DNA from: Linyphia triangularis
Lineage: Eukaryota; Arthropoda; Arachnida; Araneae; Linyphiidae
Direction of reading: 5' to 3'
NCBI GenBank assembly: GCA_963978545.1
Contig: OZ021730.1
Location: forward strand, 3,636,201-3,700,200
Length of the DNA stretch: 64,000 nucleotides
In this document: piece by piece, positions 38,401 to 50,400 of the stretch
Layout of the letters: every line of letters begins with the position of its first letter
Numbering within the stretch: the first letter of the stretch is position 1
Notes under the pieces: model-generated
The model's input: only the letters and a program-made list of their open reading frames with translations
The model's database searches: none
Told to the model about the DNA's origin: nothing
Made by a program: the position numbers and the translations under genes

Positions 38401-41400
38401 TTTGTTTAAATATTTAGAATCAGAAAAAAACTCTTCATAAACATAAACTAATTTCACTCGTTTTTAAAAAATGGGAGAAATGTCCATTATAGGATAGCAA
38501 AAAAACAAAATTGCAAAATTTTGCAATTTTTAGGTAGGGTGTCTCCTTAAGTGCCACATTGTGTTACTCACCCAACGTGGTTCACTTGCACACCATCCGT
38601 TTGGCTTTTTCTACGACTGTTGCGTTTACACATCTCGTCATCAAGCTCCTCTTTACTTCCCTTCACTTCCTCAGCTCCTCCTCCCTCCTCAGGAGCAGCT
38701 CCTTCCTCCTCTTCCTCCTTAGAAACAAAGAGCACACACATATTAAAAAACACATAAAGATTTTAAATACGTAGACCAGGGTACTTCATTCTGCAGTTCA
38801 TATTCCATGGATGAGAGTGATCAAAGAACAAAAAGGAGGAAAACCAAAAATTTGTTATAAACTGAGAGGCAACTGCAATTTTTGGACCCCATCGAACATC
38901 ATTCTGAATTTTTTATAGAAATTAGAGAAAAGTGAGTAGATTACGAATCCACTGGTCTGCCGTTGCAAAAATGGCCGAAACTGGTCAAAAATCGACTTTT
39001 AATAAGTTGAATTAAATCCAATTGCCAAATGCGCCAAACTTGCCAAATAATTAGCATTTTTTTTCTGATTTGGTAACCCTCACTCTTTGATTTTCAATTA
39101 AGAAGGTTGCAGACGATTCAGATATCTGGAGATAGTCTACTTGAATCTGTTAAAAGGGAGCCAAGCTGGCAATAAACATTACGTCACTGATGACGTAGCT
39201 AATGTCGCCAATTTGGCTTACTTTTAAAAGATACAAGTTTTCCGAGACAAAGATCAGAAATCGTTTGCAATGAATCTTTGCAATCTCAATGAAAATCAAA
39301 ACGCAGTGGGTTGCCAGACGAAAAAGTTTTTTATCTTTTTGGCAGCAATGACACATTTGGCAATCGGATTTTAGTTCAATTCATTCCAAGTTGATTTTTT
39401 ATCAGTTTCGACCATTTTTGCTATGGCAAACCAGTGGATTCTTAATCTACTCACTTTTCTCCAATTTCTATAAAAAATTCAGAATGATGATCGATGGGGT
39501 CCAAAAATTACAGTCGCCTCTCGGACTATTAAAAAAGCAAGCAGAAGGGACTATACTTAAAAGTTTTGTCAAAAACACTCGTGGAAGGAATACACAAAAA
39601 TTCAACAAAAAGTATGCAGGAAGGATGATTCAATAATTTTAAAGATACAATGAAATTTCCCATACTATATTATAATTACATTTCAAATATTAAGAGCTTG
39701 TGAGGTATCCTGTGAGAAAAGAGGAGCAAAGAGGGAAAATCTTTGGTTTAGAAATGAGGAAAAGTATACTTTTTGCAGGAAAAACTGGTTCCGATAAGAA
39801 AAATGTGGATCTTTGAAATAGTGTCAAAGAAAAGGAAAATGTTATATAAAAAGCAAAAAAGGAGGAAAACTCTCATCCCTGATATCTGCCTGCAACAAAT
39901 TTTTCTACGGCCCACCAGCAGCACAGAAAAACAAAAATCAAACTTTATGGTGTGGACTTTTTTTTACATAATTTTAAATTTATCCAAAATAGTACGTGTT
40001 TACTATGTCGAACAGAGTTACTCACTAAATAGTTAGAAAAAATTGCATGAAGAAACTTTCAGCAAGATGGTTTTTATCAAGAATAAATACAGGAATAATA
40101 TACTTTTTTAGACGATTTATTAAGATTAGCTGTGACTCTATTTGGCAGTTAACCACGGTTAAAGATATTGTATTTTATTTCTGAGAGTTATAAGATCCTT
40201 AGGTTTCCTCAACGTACTTATATTGCAATTTTCTTCCTACTGTATTCCATATACTGTATACTATACAATTAGCCCTTCCGTAACTCATGTCTACCAAAAG
40301 GATCCTCAAGATAAAGACGGGTTACTCTGCTTTTATGCTACTGAATTTATTGTAAACTAATTTAATGGTGGAAACATGCAATACCATCTGTTATGCAGCT
40401 ATTTCATTACTCTCCCTCCACAATTTTATCAGAGATGGAATTCGATGTATGATACCACCAGTTAAAAGTTGTGATTGCGTGATCGAGAGAGCTATATTAA
40501 GTTTACCGATATATTTTTGCTTGTTTAGCCCCTTTTTGCTTGTTTTGGCAATATATTTTTTCGCAATTAGCAAGTGAACTGTTAACTGTATACCATCGCT
40601 CGTAGAATTAGTTTTTTTGCGTATTCATTTCATCGTCCGCAAGTCACCAATGTAGCACTTTCGTAGCCAATGTCTACCAAAAGAATCCTCAAGGTAAAGA
40701 AGGTGATCAGGAGAGCTATATTAAGTTCCCCGATATATTTTTGCTTGTTTAGCCCCTTTTTGCTTGTTTTGGCAATATATTTTTTCGTGATTAGCAAGTG
40801 AACTGTTAACTGTATACCATCGCTCGTACAATTAGTTTTTTTGCGTGTTCATTTCATCGTCCGCAAGTCACCAATGTAGCACTTTCGTAGCCAATGTCTA
40901 CCAAAAGAATCCTCAAGGTAAAGAAGGTGATCAGGAGAGCTATATTAAGTTCCCCGATATATTTTTGCTTGTTTAGCCCCTTTTTGCTTGTTTTGGCAAT
41001 ATATTTTTTCGTGATTAGCAAGTGAACTGTTAATTGTATACCATCGCTCGTACAATTAGTTTTTTTGCGTGTTCATTTCATCGTCCGCAAGTCACCAATG
41101 TAGCACTTTCGTAGCCAATGTCTACCAAAAGAATCCTCAAGGTAAAGAAGGTGATCAGGAGAGCTATATTAAGTTCCCCGATATATTTTTGCTTGTTTAG
41201 CCCCTTTTTGCTTGTTTTGGCAATATATTTTTTCGTGATTAGCAAGTGAACTGTTAATTGTATACCATCGCTCGTACAATTAGTTTTTTTGCGTGTTCAT
41301 TTCATCGTCCGCAAGTCACCAATGTAGCACTTTCGTATCCAATGTCTACCAAAAGAATCCTCAAGGTAAAGGTGATCAGGAGAGCTATATTAAGTTCACC

Positions 41401-44400
41401 GATATATTTTTGCTTGTTTAGCCCCTTTTTGCTTGTTTTGGCAATATATTTTTTCGCAATTAGCAAGTGAACTGTTAACTGTATACCATCGCTCGGAGAA
41501 TGAGTTTTTTTGCGTGTTCATTTCATCGTCCGCAAGTCACCAATGTAGCACTTTCGTATCCAATGTCTACCAAAAGAATCCTCAAGGTAAAGGTGATCAG
41601 GAGAGCTATATTAAGTTCACCGATATATTTTTGCTTGTTTAGCCCCTTTTTGCTTGTTTTGGCAATATATTTTTTCGCAATTAACAAGTGAACTGTTAAC
41701 TGTATACCATCGCTCGTAGAATGAGTTTTTTTGCGTGTTCATTTCATTATCCGCAAGTCGCCAATGTAGCACTTTCGTAGCCAATGTCTACCAAAAGAAT
41801 CCTCAAGGTAAAGAAGGTGATCAGGAGAGCTATATTAAGTTCACCGATATATTTTTGCTTGTTTAGCCCCTTTTTGCTTGTTTTGGCAATATATTTTTTC
41901 GCAATTAGCAAGTGAACTGTTAACTGTATACCATCGCTCGTAGAATGAGTTTTTTTGCGTGTTCATTTCATCGTCCGCAAGTCGCCAATGTCTACCAAAA
42001 GAATCCTCAAGGTAAAGACAGGTTACTTGGCTTGTATACAACTGAATTTATTGTAAACTAATTTACTGGTGGGTACATGCAATGCCATCTGTTGGGCAGC
42101 TGCTACATATTCTTCAACATGATTCTCCAGTATTCTACCCTACATAATTACCCTATATAAGGGCCTAAGAAGCAAAGGAGTCCAAGTGACTTTTCTTAAA
42201 TTTTGAGAAATTACACTTTAAAGTTTCTTATTTATAATTAAATTTACATGAAATATATTTGATGCTCAAATACTAACCTCTGAAATGAAGAAGTCACTAG
42301 TTTTTATAGAATTTAATATAAATAAGAAACTTTAAAGTGTATTTTCCCAAAAGTTAAAAAAAGTCCCTTAGACCCCTTTGCTTCTCAGTCCCTTATATGA
42401 TAATGTAATCAGGATAAAAATACAGTAATGAATATTTACCTTTTCAACACCGCTTAAGCTGTCAGCATCAGCAAGATTGTCCACAGCGATAGCCAAGAAA
42501 ACATTTAACAGAATATCTTACGCAGAGTCAAGGAGCAAGTGAGGAATTGTGTCACAAGTAACATTTCATCAAAAAGTACAGTTCTAGTAAATTGTTTATA
42601 AATAATATAACCAATAAAAACAGAGTTTAAAAAAAAATCCTTTATATGCATTATCAACTTTTATATTCATTAACACAGCACTGATATCAAAAACATTTCT
42701 ATCAGCAAAATGTACGACAAACTACAGTTCAAAATTTATCAATTAAAAATAAACGTGAATTTATGCTCTCTTATTCAAATATCGTTTATTTATTCCGATT
42801 AAAGCAATTTTATTTTTTATTTATTAAAAAAAAAAATTCAACAGGAAAAAGTTTCAGCAATGATCGGTTCAATGGTATTTTAATACGATTAGATGACGGC
42901 AAGTTTATTAGTGTTCCATAAAAGCAACCTTTTAGTGACAGTAACAGCCCCAAAATTTGATAGAATGCATTGCTATTGAACCTATCTGCCAAGTTTTAGT
43001 CCGATTGGATGACAGCAAGGGGGTTAATTAGGTCATCACAGATTCCGCTATCATTGACAAACATACATACACATAGGCGTAAAGTATGGGGGGGGGGGCA
43101 GGGGGGGCTGGCCTCCACACTTTTAAATTCTGGGGGGCTGCCCACCCTGATTTTTGTAACACTATCTCCTTTTTTTCCCCTCCATTCTCCAAATAAATTA
43201 TAATAACTGTTTATTGTTGGTATTATATGAGAAGTTGTGTCATACCTACATACCTAGATTTTCGAAAAATTAATAGATTTCGATAATTTTTCGAAAAATT
43301 TCATCTTCCGTCAAAACTTGCTCCCCCCCCCCCCATGTTTTTTGAAAAGTTGGCACCTATGTACATACACACAAAATCAAAGTTAATATAAAGGATTTTT
43401 TTTTTTTTTTTTTAAGATATTTTACTCATTTATAGAAAATGAAAAACAAATTTAATAGAGTTATTTAAAATGAAATGGAATATATTATTTTGATTAAATT
43501 ATTGCATTTTTATCGAAAAATAATCTTCAATAGCACAAGGCAGGTATTTTAAAACTGATTAGAAAGGGCATTTTTTTGTCTTATTAAAATATAAATTTTT
43601 GTCTTTAAAATGATACTACATTTGTAATTGTATCTTATTTCAAAGTATTTTTAATAATTTTTTGAAGTAAACAAAATGTAGGTATTCAATGCATGTTTTT
43701 TAACTTCAAAGCCGAATTTCTCAAACTGCCATTTTTTCATATTTGGGGGCACATAGCTTAAAATCTATAAAAAATTTCAAGCATTTATGTCATATACATG
43801 TTTCTCTAATGTATTTACACAAGGAATTATTAATAAGTAGCATACTTTTTTTTTTTTTTTAAATAATTAGTCTAAAATTTTATAATTTTTCTTAAATATA
43901 TTTTTAGAAAATCATAATTATTTTAATTTTTAAAAAATAAAAAAAATCTTGAGCTAAAGTATTAAAAAGTATCCAAATATTATACTGTGAAAGTTTCATA
44001 ATTACTGAAGAATCGATTATTAAATGAGATGCCCCCAAAGTTGTTGAATTTAACATGGGCTCCTATGGAGGTGCCGGACCCCCTTTTCAGACAATCTTCA
44101 AGCCTTAAAAATATTATATTTCTACGTAGAAATAATTTCAATTTACTTCAATAGTATAAGAGCATCTTCAAATGAAAGATTTCAAATAAACAATAAAACA
44201 TTGTTTCTAGTAAAATTAACAGAAGTACAAAGCAGGCAACGTTTTAAAGTTAACTTCCAAGCAATTAATATTTCTCTTTGTTTCTTTACCCTTAAATGCA
44301 TGAATTTTTAATTTTAATAAGATTTGAAATCAACCTGGAAATGGGTGTAGTTAAAGGGAAAAATAAAAAAAAACACTTAAGAATTTTGCATATTGATGTA

Positions 44401-47400
44401 TTTTTACATAAAAAAAAATTCTACATTTTTCTTGTAAAAGCAGCCTCTTCGAAGCAGTTTGGAGCCAATGCTTCCCAAACAGCATCTCTGGACTATCCAT
44501 CATTGATGTCGTTAGAAGGAAGACACTCTGCAACGGAGTATGGAAAATCATCGCCGCTGCCCTCCAACGACAGGTCCGGGACCTCGAGGACGAAGAAACT
44601 GAGAACAGATGAAGTCCATGACACTCAAATCTTCTGTTCATCTGTATGTATTTATTTAACCGATTCAAGATTCTTCTACTGTTTTATCCTGAACTGTCCA
44701 CTTGTGATGTTGATGTTTTTCTACAAATAAAGGACGTTGCCCAAAGAAAAGATGGCGAATCAACTGGTCAAGTCTTCGTACATTGCAGTATCAAGACTGG
44801 TACACTGGCAGCATCGGACAATTTGGCATTCGCTTAGAGTGGATTGAGCGAGCAAGATGCGAGCGGTGTCATCGAAGGTGACATGGGTGAGCCACTGTTG
44901 ATTGAACCCAGGTCCATGTGGCTTGTGCCCTACTCGGCATTGCCTCTCGGACTTAGTAGGTTTTGCTTTGCAATAGCATGTTTCACAATAGCAGTATTTC
45001 ACCGCATACCCCCCGGACGGGGGTGGGACGGTAACCTCCTGTTACCTTGTTTCGATCCGAAAACAATATTTCCTGCATGTTTTTATTACTTTTTATGTAA
45101 ATAATCGTATTTCATTTTTGAATAAATTAAAAGCTTTTTTTTTTTTAACTTACACATCATATAAGAAAAAAATCACATAAGAATTTAGCATATTGATGTA
45201 TTTTTACATCACAAAAAATTCTACATTTTTCTTACAAAAATTTATCAGTGTAAGCAAAAAAATTTAAATATTATTCGTTACTCTTACCTTGTTTCGATTC
45301 GAAAACCATATTTCTAGAGTGTTTTTATTAGTTTTTATGCAAATAATTGTAATTAGTTTTGGAATAAAATAAAAACTATTTTTTTTAAATTTAAATGTCG
45401 AAAAATACCTGTTTTTTATGTTTTTTTAACCTATTGGTACAGTAATTATTGTTTTTCTCGAAAACTGATTTACTTAATCTAAATCCGACACCTAAAAAGT
45501 TGGAATATATTACTACTAGGAACATTTAAAAAAAAATCAGGAAAAATATTGAAAAATTAAAAAGATAAAATTTGAGGAATTTTTTTTTTTAAATTTAAAA
45601 TTTTTAACACTCTGTGAACTTTTTTTTTAATAAAATTTAGTTTTTACTTAGTAATACTTCCAAATATGTAAAAATTATAATTTTAAAGGCTTAAATAAAA
45701 AAAAGTTTGAAGGATACCAAGTCCCCTTAACACGTTAAGCGCCAAGCAAATTTTTAAGGAAATCAGGGTCCGACCAAACACGCTGCTTAGAAACACTGGT
45801 ATTGCGGTATAGCAATACGAAGCACACTACTAATAAGGATCAAAGCTTTTGTTTACTTTTGTAGTGCCTGCATTATTGCTGTATGGTATCCAAAGTTGTA
45901 TGCATGGAAGCTCAGCTGGATCGAGAGTTTACTATTGTTCGGAGAAGTTTTGTAAGTCTTCAAAAGAATAAACTATAATTTTTATTTGGCAAAAACTATG
46001 TTAGCATTCCTATGTCAGCGGAAAAACTATGTTTTTGATGTTGCTTTGAAAGGATCAGAGCTTTTGTTTACTTTTGTAGTGCCTGCATTATTGCTGTATC
46101 CGAAGTCGTATGCATGGAAGCTTAGCTGGATAGTGAGTTTACTGTTGTTCGGAGAAGCTTTATAAGCCTTCAAAAGAATAAATTATAGTTTTTATTTGGC
46201 AAAAATTATCTCAGCATTCCCTCTGCGAACATTCCATAACAATATTGAAGGAAAAGGATACAGTTGCCACAGATGAACAAAATGATAAAATAGATGCAAG
46301 AGAGAGCACCATAGGACGTAATTCCGCCATAAGCTCGAATGCCATCATACATCACCTCGTTCCAATCCTCACCTGTCAAGATCTGAAAGCAGGAAATACG
46401 TAAAAATACACAACTTACAAAATAATTAGTAAACGTAATTAACTCGTGTAAATAAGCAAACAAGAGTTACATTTTTTCAAATTTGCCATCAGTCACACAA
46501 CATGAGCAAAAATTAAGGACTTTTAGGGAACTCTAAGCATTTTCAAGTACTTTTAACCCTTTGTGGTCGTATTAAATTTGGACATGGGTGTCATACTGGT
46601 CGGAATTAATTTCTATTGAAAGAGCATTGATACATAACATGCAAGACTATGAAGGATAAATAAGATTTATTCATTCTTTTGTGAACTTTACATATATATT
46701 GACACTATGTGTATTAATGTAATGTTTTTACAAATTTCCATGGTGTGGTACCTTTCAAAGCAGTTCCCAAACTGCAGTTCTGGTTTTCGATTACATGTAT
46801 CACAAAAACAATTAGTTTGGTGTCTTCCGCTCTAGATCTTACTGCTTGAACATACAGAACAATCGTTATTGTTTATATTTTCGCAGTGCCGCAATACATG
46901 TATTTTGCCATTAAGCCTTTCCTCTTTATTTGAGGCCGATGGTCTTCCTAAGTTTGAAGATGCTCCATCACGAAAATCACCTATAAGTTGTTCCACCAAT
47001 TTTTGGACAAACAAAGTGTAAACTCATTCATGGGCAAATACAGTATAAGATTAGTATGGTTCCTTGTTGTGGTGGCTGAGAGCATACATACGACCACAAA
47101 GGGTAAAGAATTGATTAAGTGAGAGAAAATAAAGAGTTCTTATTAACCCTTTCAGTCCCAGTGATGCCAATTGGAATCACAACATTTACGAATTTTTTTC
47201 TCCTCACCTAATACTCCCAGTGAATTCGAATCAACGTTTTTACAATCATCAAACTATTCTCTGCCCAAATATATTTTTCTTTTTCACAAATATATATGGC
47301 TGCACGGGTTCTGTTGATGAATGAAATTAGGCTTTTTTATGTTTTCTCAATTCCGAAAAAGATGCCGAAATTACTTGCATTTTTTAAGTAATTTAAATTA

Positions 47401-50400
47401 AAAAACTCTTTCAAATATGTTCGTATTATTTTCTTTAATATTTAAAAATTTTATATTAACCATTTTTAATGACAAATATTTTAAAATTTTAACATTTGTA
47501 ATGATTGAAAAATGATGATTCCATTTGGCATCAGTGGGAGTTGAGTACAACTCAACGCCTTTTCCCGGGTATATTATTTATTTTAGATTCGTACTGTTAT
47601 TACCACGTTATTGCAACTTTTTTCTAGCAGTATTCACTACGTTAAGATATACTTACGACTAAATAGAAGATTTCAAATTTTATTTGATTTATTTAGAAAT
47701 GCCGAAGCGAAATAGCTTAGACTTGTCCGATACTTAATGCCCAATGATGCCATTTGGAATCATTTTGAATTTTAATTAAAAAATTAAACAAAAAAAATTT
47801 GCTTTCAACCCTGTTATTTTGGATACCAAATGAGTATATTTTATAAATTTCAGATTTTTAAAATGAAAAATAAATAATTCAGACTGAAAGGGTTAAGGGT
47901 AACTATTCACAGTGGGCTGAAGTTGTAAGTGGTGTACCACAGGACTCGGTATTAGAGCCACTTTTGTTTATAATTTTCATCTGTGCAGATCCGTGCGTAC
48001 TGATTACACAGAGAATCTGAACACTTAATAAATAAAAATATCACATCTTTATTTGGACTGCTTTAAAATACAACATCGCTAAGTGCAAGTAAAAAAGGCA
48101 ACTGGAAAAAGTTAATAAGTTTAAAATCTGTCTTCCTGTTGCCAACCAGAATGCCCCAGATCAATGATATTATCATTAATTTATTGGGTAAAGTTAGCAT
48201 CTTCACAGATGACTTGAAGGTTATGGGAACTAAAAATTCTACAGAACAAATTGAAAAGCTGCAAGGGGATTCAAATAAATTATGAGATTGTGCTGTCAAA
48301 TATGGTAGTATGTCTTATAACCCTTTGCACTCGTAATTATGCTTTAGAAAGTTAGCAAATAACGCTGAATTTTTTTTGGTTTGATCAAGATGAATTTTTT
48401 TTATGGAAATGTGTTCCAATTTAACTAGAAGGTTTACCATCCTTAAATCAAAAATTTATAAATATAGCCCCTGAATACACCCCTTGACATAGGATGGGAA
48501 TGTGGCCACATAATATTTTATTTTTCAACGTGTCAAAATAATTTATTGAAACTATTAAGAATACTTAAGTATATTACACTACACCGCATTAACCCTTTGC
48601 ACTCCGCTGTCCCTTCTCAGGTGACATCGTAATTCTAGCATATCACTCGGATGTGCCCTCTCAGGTGACGTTAAAGTTTATTAGTGATTTCGGAGAATAA
48701 ACTTTTTCCAGCACAACTTTTTGAGAAATACATGTTTTCCTGAAGTTTTCTCTTGATATGGCACAAGAAATCAAATCAAAATATGGTAAAATTACCATGA
48801 TGTATAAAAAAACATTTCAGCGGGGTTTTGTGTCGAAAGAGAACGTAAAAGTGTTGGTTCACGACGGTCCGAGCACTTGTCTGCGCCACTTGAAAGGAGC
48901 AATAAGGAGAGTTTGTCGATGGTTGGGTATGTTGAAATTTACTGGCGCAAGGGCAACACTAGGGCTGAGTTGCTGGTAGCCGTCCAGAATGTTTCAGAGT
49001 GCAAAAGGTTAAAAATCCAAGAAATGTAATAATATGAACAAACTATATAAACAATATTTAGGGGCGGAACGTAATGCTGGCACCTCCACCAAAGCAAATC
49101 AACTTAGAAATACTTCGAACTGAAATGTTTTGGTTAAGTTATCACAGTTTTACCAATACAGATGCGATGCCCCTGTACGGGGACATATGAGCGCGATGGT
49201 AAAACGAGTGATGTCCCCCATACGGAGACATACGAGTGAAAAGGGTTAAGTCATACACTTTGGTCATAAAAATATGGACACTTCCTATTTTTTTTACAAG
49301 ATGCTAAAATCAATGAGGGAGAGGTTATTACGGTATACATATACATTAGGAATCGCGAAATTTGACTCAATTCTGCGTTTTTGTTTTTTGGTTTTAAAAT
49401 ATTCCCGAATTCATTACCATTAAAATGATACCATTTTCTTACTGAGACTCAAATTACTTTTTAGATTACTTTAGGTTTTGTGAACCTATTTTGTATCATG
49501 TTCATTAGTGTAGTAAATTTTAACGCGTTTTCTGAATAATGACATTTTGGTGTTATGTGACTTTACGCCAACGGTCATAACTTTATAATAAATTATCCGA
49601 TTTACAAAATTCTAATTTTGTTTTGTAGAAAATAGTTGTGAATGTGTTTTCGATGGAGAATCTAATACATATTGATATAAACACATTTTGTATGCATATT
49701 TTAATCTTAATTTTGTGTTAAAAACTATTTTTTTTTTAACTTTTTATTTTAAAACTTATAATTAAATAAATATTGAAGCCAATTTCAAAATTCTCCATAG
49801 GAACAAGCATCAATATAATATCTCTTATTTGCAATAAAAATAATATCTCTAAGTTAATTACAAGTTTATGTACGTTCTAATAATGTCCTAATTAGTAACT
49901 TTAATTGCAATTAGCTGATTAACAAATTGACGGAAAAAAAGTTTATATATATAAATGCATCATTTTTAATTCCGATATACTGCCAAAAATTTTGAAATTA
50001 TAATGTAAAAATTAAAGAATATAATCTCAATTGTATATGTATACCTTAATGGAACTTTTAAGTTTGGGTATTGTTGCGTGGATGGGTTCGAAAGATTTGA
50101 AGCCAAAGCAGATCAAAACTTGCAGAAATTTATTCCAAAATAACTAACTCTTCACAGTTCTCTTACAGCTCCAGAACTTCTCGTTCTAGTAGACACAATA
50201 CAGCTCTTTTCACCTCAATAGAGCACAAAACAGCAATTTAAAAACTTGACAACAACTGCTAAATCACCGCAAAAGATAATGCAATACAGTTAGCTCAGTA
50301 TCTCCAGTCAACTAATTCAGTGACTCAAAATCCAAGAACTACTGACTAACGAACTCAGGCCGCGCTTATATAGGAGTCAATACTTCTGGAGACATCTAGA

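Noticed and set aside
38551..38774. Plus-strand Ser/Leu-rich frames
   Set aside because: Antisense shadows of the Glu-rich exon 8.
41258..41691. Repeated plus frames such as [18 protein letters not shown]
   Set aside because: Chance open frames in the 222-bp tandem array; they recur because the DNA repeats.
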